64,000 nucleotides of DNA from contig JAYRKJ010000004.1 in NCBI GenBank assembly GCA_041905785.1, forward strand, positions 1-64,000, written 5' to 3'. Below the pieces are notes generated by a model. It was given only the letters and a program-made list of their open reading frames with translations. It did no database searches and was not told where the DNA came from. The stretch comes from Roseateles_B sp041905785 (GTDB lineage Bacteria > Pseudomonadota > Gammaproteobacteria > Burkholderiales > Burkholderiaceae_C). Both the position numbers and the translations under genes were made by a program. Below are positions 32,763-41,141 of this stretch, one piece after another; the stretch's first letter is position 1, and every line of letters begins with the position of its first letter.

Positions 32763-33179
32763 CTATGCCGCACCGCCCCTTGCCTCCGCGCTTTCAGCCG
32801 CCTGCTCCGGCACTCGCAGCAGCTCCCATTGCTGCAGCGCTCCCCTGTGGAACTGCAACTCCAGGCGGATGCCGCCGGCATCGGTCCAGGCCCAGGCGTC
32901 GTCCCTGCCTTCGACCTTGACGCCGAGGCTGCGCGTCAGGGGCAGCACGTCCATCAGCTTCATGCCCTGGCGCAGGCGCGACTGCAGCATCACGGCGCTG
33001 TCGACGCGGCCCACGGGCGCCGCATTGGCCGCCTGCATCACCCGCATCAGGCGGCTGAACTGCAGCAGCAGCCAGAACACGATCACCGTCAGCGCAAGGA
33101 TCACGCCCTGCCAGCCCAGCAGCAGCCCGCCCCCCAGCAGGGCGGCCAGGGCCAGCACCATGCCCACGGCGGCGTTCAT
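32763..33179 (-). CDS. Membrane-associated hypothetical protein
   Basis: This 138-residue protein opens with two hydrophobic helices (VGMVLALAALLGGGLLLGW and LALTVIVFWLLLQF) followed by a soluble domain (GMKLMDVLPLTRSLGVKVEG, LELQFHRGALQQWELLR). No family was recognised. Its ATG overlaps the stop of the upstream monooxygenase-like gene (ATGA), and ilvE follows 42 bases downstream. Confidence 0.7.
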   Translation of the reverse strand: MNAAVGMVLALAALLGGGLLLGWQGVILALTVIVFWLLLQFSRLMRVMQAANAAPVGRVDSAVMLQSRLRQGMKLMDVLPLTRSLGVKVEGRDDAWAWTDAGGIRLELQFHRGALQQWELLRVPEQAAESAEARGGAA

Positions 33180-33568
33180 GCGCCAGCTCTCTGCAGCGGA
33201 TCGGCCGGGCCGTCCTGCTCGTCCCAGCCGTAGGCGCGCTCCACCCGGGCCACGCGCAGCTCGTAGTGGCTGTACCAGCGCTGCCGGCCGGTGTCGCGGG
33301 CCGCCTGGTGACGCAACTCGGCGCGCCAGGCGGCGATGGCGGCTTCGTCCCTCCAGTACGACACGGTGATGCCCAGGCCATCGGCCCCGCGTGCGCTTTC
33401 CGCGCCCAGATAGCCCGGCTGCCGGGCGGCCAGCTCCACCATGGCCTCGGCCATGGCGTCATAGGCCGGATCCGGGGCGCTGCGCTGGCTGGTGAAGATC
33501 ACGGCGAGGTAGGGCGTGGGGAAGCGCCCGGCAAATCCGGGCCGGGCGGCGGCTTGGGTCTGGGTCAT
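33176..33568 (-). CDS. Antibiotic biosynthesis monooxygenase (ABM)-like protein
   Basis: This 130-residue dimeric ferredoxin-fold type protein has a beta strand YLAVIFTSQRS, helix YDAMAEAMVELAARQPGYLGAES, then GITVSYWRDEAAIAAWRAELRH, the hallmark of ABM-domain proteins. These are small heme- or cofactor-independent oxygenases or stress proteins. The start ATG at 33568 leaves 147 bases to the divergent diguanylate cyclase start. Confidence 0.78.
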   Translation of the reverse strand: MTQTQAAARPGFAGRFPTPYLAVIFTSQRSAPDPAYDAMAEAMVELAARQPGYLGAESARGADGLGITVSYWRDEAAIAAWRAELRHQAARDTGRQRWYSHYELRVARVERAYGWDEQDGPADPLQRAGA

Positions 33569-33715
33569 CGTCGGCTTGGGTTGTGGCGGGGACAGGCGTA
33601 TTCTGTGCGACGGCGCCCCGGCCAGCAGGCCCGGACGCCATGCCGGTGTGTTGGCGCGACCCGGGAGGTGGTGCATGGCTGAACGCAGGGCGGGACTGAG
33701 CGGACGAGGTGCCCC

Positions 33716-35614
33716 GTGAGTCTGGGGCGGCGTCTGCTGCGCTGGCGGGCCCGTTTGCACGGGAACCCGCCGCTGGCGCGCGCCCTGCCCTGGGCAGTGC
33801 TGCTGCTGGGCCTGGCGCTGAGTCTGGGCTTGTGGTGGCGTGAGCGGCAGGAAGCGGAGGTGGTGCTGCGACGCGACATCGACGCCGCCCTGCGTGCCGC
33901 CGGCCAGCGCCTGAGCTACCGCATGGACGCTCTGCAGCAGATCCTCTCCACCGTGCACGCCCTCGCGCAGACCCATGCACAGTGCGGCGCTGCGGCACTG
34001 GACGACGCCCTGCTGGGACGTTTTCTCGAGGCCATGCCGCTGGGCATCGAGCATGCCGGCCTGGAAGGGCTGGCGCTGGTGCGCTGGCTGCCCGGCCGCA
34101 TGGCGGGCGACGACGTCATGCCGCGCGCACCGCTGGGCCCGCTGCTGCCCGGCCCAGGCCCGCTGGGACAGCCGGCGGACCTGTGGCGCGAGGCCAGCCT
34201 GCAGCCGGTACTGCAGCGTGCCCGTGAGAGCGGGCAGGTGGCCTTGAGCCCCCAGCTGGACCTGCGCAGCTGGCGGCTGGGGCGGGGGCCGGGCTTCGTG
34301 CTGGTCCACGCCGTGTTCCGGCCGCTCAGCGATGGCAGCCGGCGCCTGGAGTCCTGGGTGCTTGCGCCCGTGGCCATCGCCGCCCTGATGGATCCCCTGC
34401 AGGCGCAGATGCCGCGCGGGCTGAGCCTGCGGCTTTTCGATGGCGATGCCTCGCAGGCCCTGTCCCCGCTCTACCAGCCGACCTTGGCGCAGGCGCCGGT
34501 CCTGCGGCAGCGCCAGGAACGCCTCTGGATCGGCGGCTGGTCCTGGACCTTGCTGTTGGACGTCCATGAGGACTACGCGCCGCTGGCCGGCCTGGCCGAG
34601 CCCCGCACCGAGGCCCTGATCGGCGTCCTGGGCAGCCTGCTGCTGGCCCTGCTGGCCTGGTCCCTGGCGGGCGCTCGCGAGCGGGCGCAGGCGCTGGCCG
34701 CGCGCATGACGCGGGCCTTGCGCGAGAGCGAGCAGCGCTGGGCCTTTGCGCTGGAAGGGGCGGGCGACGGCGTCTGGGACTGGGACATGCGGACCGATCG
34801 CCTGGTCACGACCGCGCGCTGGAAGGGCCTGATGGGCTGGCCGCTGAGTTCGGTCGAACCGCGCTACAAGCAGCTGCTGCCCTTGGTCCATCCGGAGGAC
34901 CAGCAGGCCCTGCAGCAGCGCCTGCGCAGCAGCCTCAAGAGCGGTTCGGGCAATTTCGAGGTCGAATACCGCGTGCGGACGCAGGACGGCGGCTGGCGCT
35001 GGCTGCTGGCGCGCGGACGCATCGTCGAACGGGACGGGCTGGAAGAGCCGCTGCGCATGATCGGCACGCTCTCGGACATCGATGCGCGCCGGCAGTCGGA
35101 GGCCCAGATCCACTTCCTGGCCCGACACGACCCGCTGACCGAGCTGGCCAACCGCGCCCATTTCTCCGAGCGGCTGCTGCAGGCGTTGGCGCATGCCCGG
35201 CGCTACCGCGAGAGCCTCGGCCTGATCCTGGTCGATCTGGACCGCTTCAAGCCCGTCAACGATGTCCACGGCCATGCGGTGGGTGACGAACTGCTGCAGG
35301 CCATGGCGCGGCGGCTGAAGGCCGCGGTGCGCGAGACCGACGTGGTGGGGCGCATCGGCGGGGACGAGTTCCTGGTGCTGCTGTGCGGCCCGGTCAGCCG
35401 GGACAGCGCCCGCCTGGTCGCCGAGAAGATCTACAACCTGGTGGCCCAGCCCCTGCAGCTGGGTGAGCTGCGCCTGGAGCTGACCTGCTCACTGGGCCTG
35501 GCGCTCTATCCCGAGGACGGCGAGGACGAGCGCAGCCTCAAGAAGACCGCCGATGACGCCATGTACGCCAGCAAGCGCGCCGGCCGACTGCTGTTGGGCG
35601 CCGGCGGGCACTGA
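33716..35614 (+). CDS. CHASE-PAS-GGDEF diguanylate cyclase
   Basis: This 632-residue membrane protein should make cyclic di-GMP in response to an external signal. Order: a basic N terminus, membrane helix (ALPWAVLLLGLALSLGLWW), a periplasmic CHASE-like sensor (about 45-295), a second helix (EALIGVLGSLLLALLAWSLAG), a PAS domain (ALEGAGDGVWDWDMRTDRLV, then WRWLLARGRI), and GGDEF with intact GRIGGDEFLVLL (546-550). RETD five residues ahead is an intact product-inhibition I-site. DLDRFKPVNDVHGHAVGDELL supplies the metal-binding Asp. Start is GTG at 33716; an upstream ATG is not in frame. No EAL domain is present. Confidence 0.92.
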   Translation: MSLGRRLLRWRARLHGNPPLARALPWAVLLLGLALSLGLWWRERQEAEVVLRRDIDAALRAAGQRLSYRMDALQQILSTVHALAQTHAQCGAAALDDALLGRFLEAMPLGIEHAGLEGLALVRWLPGRMAGDDVMPRAPLGPLLPGPGPLGQPADLWREASLQPVLQRARESGQVALSPQLDLRSWRLGRGPGFVLVHAVFRPLSDGSRRLESWVLAPVAIAALMDPLQAQMPRGLSLRLFDGDASQALSPLYQPTLAQAPVLRQRQERLWIGGWSWTLLLDVHEDYAPLAGLAEPRTEALIGVLGSLLLALLAWSLAGARERAQALAARMTRALRESEQRWAFALEGAGDGVWDWDMRTDRLVTTARWKGLMGWPLSSVEPRYKQLLPLVHPEDQQALQQRLRSSLKSGSGNFEVEYRVRTQDGGWRWLLARGRIVERDGLEEPLRMIGTLSDIDARRQSEAQIHFLARHDPLTELANRAHFSERLLQALAHARRYRESLGLILVDLDRFKPVNDVHGHAVGDELLQAMARRLKAAVRETDVVGRIGGDEFLVLLCGPVSRDSARLVAEKIYNLVAQPLQLGELRLELTCSLGLALYPEDGEDERSLKKTADDAMYASKRAGRLLLGAGGH

Positions 35615-35642
35615 AGGGATCGCTCCCCCGGCCGGGCCGCGA

Positions 35643-37001
35643 TCAAAGCCCCCGGATCACCGCGATGGCGTCTTCGATGCGGTCCACCGCATGCACGGTC
35701 AGGCCCTCGATCGCTTTCTTGGGCGCATTGGCCTTGGGCACCACGGCCACGCTGAAGCCGAGCTTGGCGGCTTCTTTGAGCCGCTCCTGGCCGCGCGGTG
35801 CCGGCCGCACCTCGCCGGCCAGGCCCACCTCGCCAAAGGCGAAGAAGCCCCGAGGCAGGGCCTTGCCGCGCAGGCTGCTCTGGATGGCCAGCAGCACGGC
35901 CAGGTCGGCGGCCGGCTCGCTGATGCGCACGCCGCCGACGGCATTGACGAAGACGTCCTGGTCCCCCGTGGAGACGCCGGCATGGCGATGCAGCACGGCC
36001 AGCAGCATGGCCAGGCGGTCACGGTCCAGGCCGACCGAGAGCCGGCGCGGGCTGGGGCCGCCCGCGTCGACCAGGGCCTGCAGCTCCACCAGCAGCGGGC
36101 GCGTGCCCTCCAGCGTCACCAGCACGCAGGAGCCCGGCACCGGTTCGCCGTGGGTGGAGAGGAAGATGGCGCTCGGGTTGGCCACGCCTTTGAGGCCCTT
36201 GTCGGTCATCGCGAAGACGCCGATCTCGTTGACCGCGCCGAAGCGGTTCTTGATGGCCCGCACCAGGCGGAAGCTGCTGTGGGTGTCGCCCTCGAAATAG
36301 AGCACGGTGTCCACGATGTGCTCCAGCACCCGCGGCCCGGCCAGCGCCCCTTCCTTGGTGACATGGCCGACCAGCACCATGGCACAGCCACCGGCCTTGG
36401 CGGTGCGGGTCAGCTGCGCGGCGCACTCGCGCACCTGGGCCACTGAGCCGGGAGCGGAGGAGAGCTGGTCGGAGTAGAGCGTCTGGATGGAGTCGATCAC
36501 GCAGAAGGCCGGGGCCTCGACCTCGATGGTGGCGAGGATCTTCTCCAGGTTGATCTCGGCCAGCACCCGCACCTGGGCGCCCGAGAGGCCCAGGCGTCGC
36601 GCCCGCATGGCCACCTGGGCGCCGGATTCCTCGCCGGTCACATAGAGCACCTTGCACTGCTGGCTCAGCGCGTCCACGGCCTGCAGCAGCAGGGTGGACT
36701 TGCCGATGCCGGGATCCCCGCCGATCAGCACCACGCCGCCGGCCACGATGCCGCCGCCCAGCACCCGGTCCAGTTCCTCCTGGCCGGTGGGCGTGCGCTC
36801 GTAGTCACTGGCCTCGATCTCGGACAGCGTCGCCACGGGCTGGCTGCGCGCCAGGGCCTGGAAGCGGTTCTTGCCGCCCGAGGGCTCGGCCACGGTCTCG
36901 ATCAGCGTGTTCCAGGCGCCGCAATGCGGGCACTTGCCCAGCCACTTGGGGCTGCTGCCGCCGCATTCGCTGCAGCTGTAGATGGTTTTTTCCTTGGCCA
37001 T
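35643..37001 (-). CDS. radA: DNA repair protein RadA
   Basis: The 452-residue protein is a RecA-like ATPase that processes recombination intermediates. It has the N-terminal zinc ribbon YSCSECGGSSPKWLGKCPHCG, Walker A IGGDPGIGKSTLLLQ, the RadA-specific KNRFG motif (RAIKNRFGAVNEIG), and a Lon-protease-like C-terminal domain. ATG 37001 is preferred: MAKEKTIYSCSECGG is the family's usual beginning, although a longer in-frame start lies at 37046. It faces the diguanylate cyclase stop at a 28-base gap and is divergent from the LysE gene. Confidence 0.95.
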   Translation of the reverse strand: MAKEKTIYSCSECGGSSPKWLGKCPHCGAWNTLIETVAEPSGGKNRFQALARSQPVATLSEIEASDYERTPTGQEELDRVLGGGIVAGGVVLIGGDPGIGKSTLLLQAVDALSQQCKVLYVTGEESGAQVAMRARRLGLSGAQVRVLAEINLEKILATIEVEAPAFCVIDSIQTLYSDQLSSAPGSVAQVRECAAQLTRTAKAGGCAMVLVGHVTKEGALAGPRVLEHIVDTVLYFEGDTHSSFRLVRAIKNRFGAVNEIGVFAMTDKGLKGVANPSAIFLSTHGEPVPGSCVLVTLEGTRPLLVELQALVDAGGPSPRRLSVGLDRDRLAMLLAVLHRHAGVSTGDQDVFVNAVGGVRISEPAADLAVLLAIQSSLRGKALPRGFFAFGEVGLAGEVRPAPRGQERLKEAAKLGFSVAVVPKANAPKKAIEGLTVHAVDRIEDAIAVIRGL

Positions 37002-37162
37002 GGCCGGGATTGTGGCGTGGCTGGCGGCGCTGTCCCCGCCGTTCACGGGCCTGGTGCCGCTGTGCGTCCATCGCCCTCAGCAGAAACCCGCACAAAGTGC
37101 TACAACCACGGTTCGCCGTCGCCCCTGCTGTCTCGGGGCGAGGCCGTTGCTGGAGTATTGAC

Positions 37163-37798
37163 ATGGAATTCTCGACCTGGCTGGGCTTCTTCGCCGCTTC
37201 CTGGGCCATCAGCCTGTCGCCGGGTGCCGGCGCCATTGCGGCCATGAGTTCAGGGCTCAACCATGGCTTCCGGCGCGGCTACTTCACGACCTTCGGCCTG
37301 GTGCTGGGCATCCTGACCCAGATCGTGCTGGTGGGCGCCGGCCTGGGCGCCCTGATCGCGGCCTCGTCCTTCGGCTTCGCCCTGGTCAAGTGGCTGGGCG
37401 TGGCCTATCTGGTCTACCTGGGCGTGCAGCAGTGGCGCGCACCGGCCAAGCCCCTGGTGGCGGCCAGCGAGCCGGGCGAGGTCCGCTCGGTCAGCCTGCG
37501 CCAGCTGGTGCTGCGCGGCTGGGCCATCAACGCCGTCAACCCCAAGGGCACGGTGTTCCTGCTGGCGGTGGTGCCGCAGTTCCTGGACCTGCACCAGAGC
37601 CTCACCCCCCAGTACACGGTGATCGGCGCCACGCTGTGCTTCACCGATCTGGTCGTCATGGCTGGTTACACGGCCCTGGCTGCCAAGGTGCTGTCGGCCC
37701 TGCGCAGCGCCGAGCACATCAAGGCGCTGAACCGCGTCTTCGGCAGCCTCTTCATCGCCGCCGGCACCCTGCTGGCCACCTTCAAGCGCGCGGCCTGA
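37163..37798 (+). CDS. LysE/RhtB family amino-acid exporter
   Basis: The 211-residue inner membrane protein has the family start FSTWLGFFAASWAISLSPGAG, the conserved GLNHGFRRGYFTTFGL loop and about six helices with NAVNPKGTVFLLAVVPQF in the middle, the signature of LysE/RhtB exporters of amino acids such as homoserine or lysine. The substrate cannot be told. ATG 37163 follows a TATTGAC-type sequence but a ribosome site is weak (GGAG at 37151). Confidence 0.9.
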   Translation: MEFSTWLGFFAASWAISLSPGAGAIAAMSSGLNHGFRRGYFTTFGLVLGILTQIVLVGAGLGALIAASSFGFALVKWLGVAYLVYLGVQQWRAPAKPLVAASEPGEVRSVSLRQLVLRGWAINAVNPKGTVFLLAVVPQFLDLHQSLTPQYTVIGATLCFTDLVVMAGYTALAAKVLSALRSAEHIKALNRVFGSLFIAAGTLLATFKRAA

Positions 37799-37861
37799 AA
37801 CCTGGCACGGCCGCAAGAAACGGGTCGCCCAGGGCGGCTGGCCCGCGGTGAAATCAGCAGG

Positions 37862-37888
37862 GACGCGCCCCGTCGGCGCGTCTTTTTT
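37862..37888 (+). terminator. Rho-independent terminator after the LysE gene
   Basis: GACGCGCC (37862-37869) pairs with GGCGCGTC (37875-37882), followed by TTTTTT. It ends just 15 bases before the next start codon (37903), so it separates the two exporter genes and might also act as an attenuator for the second. Confidence 0.85.
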
Positions 37889-37902
37889 CATTTGGAACGC
37901 GA

Positions 37903-38814
37903 ATGAGTACGACCGCCACTCTGGCGCCGGCAGCGCCGGGCCTGTCTTCCCGCTGGCTGTTCTGGGGCCCCACCCTGATCTGGGCCAGCACCTGGCACGT
38001 GATCCTTTACCAGCTCGACAGCGGCGTGCCGGTGCTGAACTCGGTAGCCTGGCGCTTTGCGCTGGCGGCGCTGATGCTGGCCGGCCTGGCCCGCTGGCGG
38101 GGCGAGGGGCTGCGTCTGCCCGGATCCGCCCACGGGCTGATGCTGGCCACCGGCATCGTGCAGTACAGCGGCAACTACTTCTCGGTCTACGAGGCCGAGC
38201 GCCACATCCCCAGCGGGCTGGTGGCCGTGCTCTTTTGCCTGATGGTTTTCGGCAATGCCTTCTCCGGTCGCCTGTTCTTTGGACAGAACGTCAGCCGGCG
38301 CTTCCTGCTGGCGGCCAGCGGCGGGGTGGCGGGGGTGGTGATGATCTTCTGGCCCGAGATCGCCGCCACCGGGGCGCGACCCACGGCGGCCCTGGGCCTG
38401 GGCCTGGGGCTGCTGGCCGTGCTGTGCGCCTGCGCAGGCAATGTGCTGACGCTCACGCTCACCCGCCGCGGCCTGCCCCTGGTGCCGGTGCTGGCCTGGA
38501 GCATGGGCTATGGCGCCGTATTCCTGGCCGCTCTCTCGCTGGCCAATGGCACCGGCTGGCATTTCAGCATGCAGCCCAGCTACCTGCTGAGCCTGCTCTA
38601 CCTGGCTGTGGCGGGCTCGGTGATCGCCTTCGTGATGTACTTCAAGCTGGCGCAGCGCCAGGGGCCCGCCCGCGCGGCGCTGACCGGCGTGATCATCCCG
38701 GTCATCGCCCTGGCCATCTCGGCCCTGCTGGAAGGCTGGGTGCCCACGCTGCTGTCCCTGGCCGGCATGGGGCTGTGCCTGGGCAGCATTTACGTGGCCA
38801 CCCGCCCGCAATGA
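37903..38814 (+). CDS. EamA/DMT family transporter
   Basis: This 303-residue integral protein has the two EamA repeats of about five helices each: WFWGPTLIWASTWHVILYQL at the start, then LVAVLFCLMVFGNAF, and in the second half GSVIAFVMYFKLAQRQGPA and VIIPVIALAISALLEGW. DMT proteins export small metabolites. Its ribosome site GGAACG immediately precedes ATG 37903. A second DMT gene lies at 43752. Confidence 0.88.
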   Translation: MSTTATLAPAAPGLSSRWLFWGPTLIWASTWHVILYQLDSGVPVLNSVAWRFALAALMLAGLARWRGEGLRLPGSAHGLMLATGIVQYSGNYFSVYEAERHIPSGLVAVLFCLMVFGNAFSGRLFFGQNVSRRFLLAASGGVAGVVMIFWPEIAATGARPTAALGLGLGLLAVLCACAGNVLTLTLTRRGLPLVPVLAWSMGYGAVFLAALSLANGTGWHFSMQPSYLLSLLYLAVAGSVIAFVMYFKLAQRQGPARAALTGVIIPVIALAISALLEGWVPTLLSLAGMGLCLGSIYVATRPQ

Positions 38815-38824
38815 AGCGCGGCGT

Positions 38825-39265
38825 TCAAGGACGGCCCATGTACTGCATGCCCGGGCCGTCCACCGGCCGCGGTTCGAAGCCCTGCTTGCGGTAGAAGTCC
38901 AGCTTGCCACGCGCGCAGAAGAGCTGGATGTCGGTGATGCCGGCGGCCAGGCAGCGCTGAACCAGGTCGTCCAACAGCAGCGCGCCCAGGCCTTGGCCCT
39001 GCCAGTCCGGCGCGATGATCATTTCGGTGACGAAGGCGTGCAGGCAGCCGTCCGAGATCACGCGCGCGAAGCCGCAGAGCCGTTCGCCGTCCCAGGCGCA
39101 GGCCTGGGCCCAGCTGCCGGCCAGGGCCTGCGCGTAAAAGCCGGCCGGCCGCAGCGCGGGGCCCCAGCCCGTCGTGTCATAGAGAGCCTTGAAGGCTTCG
39201 GGCGCAGGGCATCCCGGGTGGATGGCCGGCAGCGCCCGGGCCCCGCAGCGCACGGCGTCGCTCAT
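38825..39265 (-). CDS. GNAT family N-acetyltransferase
   Basis: The 146-residue protein has the GNAT core: FARVISDGCLHAFVTEMIIAP (beta4), the acetyl-CoA loop DWQGQGLGALLLDDLVQRC, and the C-terminal FYRKQGFEPRP. The substrate is unknown. ATG 39265 overlaps the stop of the PspC gene by four bases, so the pair is translationally coupled. Confidence 0.87.
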   Translation of the reverse strand: MSDAVRCGARALPAIHPGCPAPEAFKALYDTTGWGPALRPAGFYAQALAGSWAQACAWDGERLCGFARVISDGCLHAFVTEMIIAPDWQGQGLGALLLDDLVQRCLAAGITDIQLFCARGKLDFYRKQGFEPRPVDGPGMQYMGRP

Positions 39266-39588
39266 TCTTCCGGCACGAAGATCCACAGCAGCAGGTAGAC
39301 CAGCAGGCCGCCGCCGACGCAGAGGCTGGTCAGCACGAAGAGCAGGCGCCAGATCCAGGATTCCACATTGGTCATGCGGCCCAGGCCGCCACAGACGCCG
39401 CCCAGCCAGCGGTCATTGCGGCTGCGGCGCAGGACCTGGCTGGACGAGGGGCTGGCGCTGAAGCCGCCGCTGGCGGACGGCTCGCCCTGCAGGATGCGAG
39501 CCTTGGCGCGGGCGAACTCTTCGTCGCTCAGCTGGCCTTGGCGATGCAGTTCCGCCAGGCGTTCCAGCTCACTGCTCATGCTGCTCAT
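39262..39588 (-). CDS. SHOCT-PspC domain membrane protein
   Basis: The 108-residue protein combines a SHOCT-like motif (LERLAELHRQGQLSDEEFARAKARIL, about 7-33) with a PspC domain (WLGGVCGGLGRMTNVESW and a membrane helix LFVLTSLCVGGGLLVYLLLWIF). PspC-type proteins respond to envelope stress; the SHOCT segment helps oligomerisation. It lies upstream of the GNAT gene and overlaps it. Confidence 0.88.
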   Translation of the reverse strand: MSSMSSELERLAELHRQGQLSDEEFARAKARILQGEPSASGGFSASPSSSQVLRRSRNDRWLGGVCGGLGRMTNVESWIWRLLFVLTSLCVGGGLLVYLLLWIFVPEE

Positions 39589-39740
39589 GTGTGCTCCTTG
39601 TGGTCGAGGAACCCGATGTCCTCAGCCTGTAGCCTAATGCCTGGCGCCGCCAAGCCAAGCCTGGCGCGACAGCTTGCAGCCAGACTTCGCTGGTCTGCAG
39701 CAGCGCAGGACCGGCGGCATCGGCGGCGCCAATGAGCGGC

Positions 39741-40859
39741 TCAGGCCTGCTGATGCTCCACCTGCACCGGCACCCGCCGCGTGACGCCGCACATCAGCTC
39801 ATAGCCGATGGTGCCGGCGGCGCGGGCCACCTCGTCGATGGAGAGCCGGGGGCCCTTGCTGCTCTGGCCCCAGAGCGTCACCTCCGAGCCGTAGCCAGCT
39901 TCGGGCAGGGCCGTCAGATCGACGGCCAGCATGTCCATGGAGACGCGGCCGACGGTCACGCTGCGCTGGCCGTCCACCAGCACCGGCGTGCCACTGCCGG
40001 CATGACGGGGGTAGCCGTCGGCATAGCCGCAGGCCACGGTGCCGACGCGCATGGGCCGCTCGGCCACGAAGGTGCTGCCGTAGCCGACGGAATCACCAGG
40101 CTGCAGCTGCTGCACGCCGATGACCTTGGCCCGCAGGCTCATGCCCGGCAGCAGGTCCCAGTGAGCCATGTCGTGCTCCGGGTAGTCCGGCACGCCGCCG
40201 TAGCTCATGATGCCGGCGCGCACCCAGTCGGCCCGGACCTCGGGCCGCTGGTTGTATCGAAGCGTTGCGGCGCTGTTGGAGAGCGAGCGCTCACCCGGCA
40301 AGTCATGGGTGGCGGCGGTCCAGACGTCCATCTGGTGAGCGATGCCGTCCTCGCCGAAGCGTTTGGCGTCGGCGTCGGAGAAGTGGGTCATCAGCGAAAT
40401 CTCGTCGACCTGGGGCAGGGCGTTGAGCCGGGTCCAGGCGGCGCGGAAGGCCTGGGGGCTGAAGCCCAGGCGGTTCATGCCGCTGTTCATCTTGAGGAAG
40501 ACGCGGTGCGGTTCGTGGGTCTTGTGCATGGCCAGCCAGTCGATCTGCTGCTCGCAGTGCACGGCATGCCAGAGCTTCAGGCGCGAGCACAGCTCCAGGT
40601 CGCGGGCCTCGAAGCAGCCTTCCAGCAAGAGGATGGGGCCGCGCCAGCCCAGCTCGCGCAGTTGCTGGGCCTCATCCAGGTCCAGCAGCGCGAAGCCGTC
40701 GGCGCTGCGGAAGGCCTCGAAGACGTTGGCGATGCCATGGCCGTAGGCATTGGCCTTGACCACGGCCCAGACCTGGGCGTCGGGGGTGCAGGCGCGGGCG
40801 CGGGCCAGGTTGTGGGCCAGATGGGCGGAATGGATCAGGGCTTGGATGGGGCGCGGCAT
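39741..40859 (-). CDS. alr: Alanine racemase
   Basis: This 372-residue PLP enzyme makes D-alanine for peptidoglycan. The catalytic lysine is in VWAVVKANAYGHG (Lys35), with the conserved HFSDAD, VRAGIMSYG and the C-terminal VGRVSMDMLAVDL blocks; the second active-site Tyr is in the GYGSTF region. The start is given at ATG 40859; an in-frame ATG three codons upstream (40868) is also possible because neither has an ideally spaced ribosome site. Confidence 0.94.
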   Translation of the reverse strand: MPRPIQALIHSAHLAHNLARARACTPDAQVWAVVKANAYGHGIANVFEAFRSADGFALLDLDEAQQLRELGWRGPILLLEGCFEARDLELCSRLKLWHAVHCEQQIDWLAMHKTHEPHRVFLKMNSGMNRLGFSPQAFRAAWTRLNALPQVDEISLMTHFSDADAKRFGEDGIAHQMDVWTAATHDLPGERSLSNSAATLRYNQRPEVRADWVRAGIMSYGGVPDYPEHDMAHWDLLPGMSLRAKVIGVQQLQPGDSVGYGSTFVAERPMRVGTVACGYADGYPRHAGSGTPVLVDGQRSVTVGRVSMDMLAVDLTALPEAGYGSEVTLWGQSSKGPRLSIDEVARAAGTIGYELMCGVTRRVPVQVEHQQA

Positions 40860-41029
40860 GGCCTCCATTGTGGCAGCAAAGCCCCAGGGTTTGCCCTAGG
40901 AGCACTGCAAGGGCGGTGCGAGCCGTGCGCGCTGCCGCGCAGCCCGCCCGGCCCTCGCCAGCCGCGCGCAGGATTGCGGCCGCCGGGCCCTGCGGCGCCC
41001 CCTGACGTCATGCCCCTCGCAGGTGTGCG

Positions 41030-41038
41030 TGCTATAAA
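41030..41038 (+). promoter_or_regulatory. Extended -10 promoter element before lplT
   Basis: TGCTATAAA is an extended -10 (TGnTATAAA) in the 280-base divergent gap between alr and lplT, about 105 bases from the lplT start; no good -35 is seen. The same nine bases recur at 43513-43521, upstream of another transporter gene. Confidence 0.45.
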
Positions 41039-41141
41039 CCCGCCGCAGCATGGCCCGCTTGTGAAGTTTTGTGAGGCGTTTACGGGGGCACGGCTTTCTC
41101 TCCTTTGCTTCGATAAGACAGGCATTCACAAGCTCGGGTCC

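Noticed and set aside
33569..35275. Minus-strand extension of the ABM-like gene through the diguanylate cyclase
   Set aside because: The added residues are low-complexity; the ABM fold starts at 33568 and the plus-strand cyclase with GGDEF is unambiguous.
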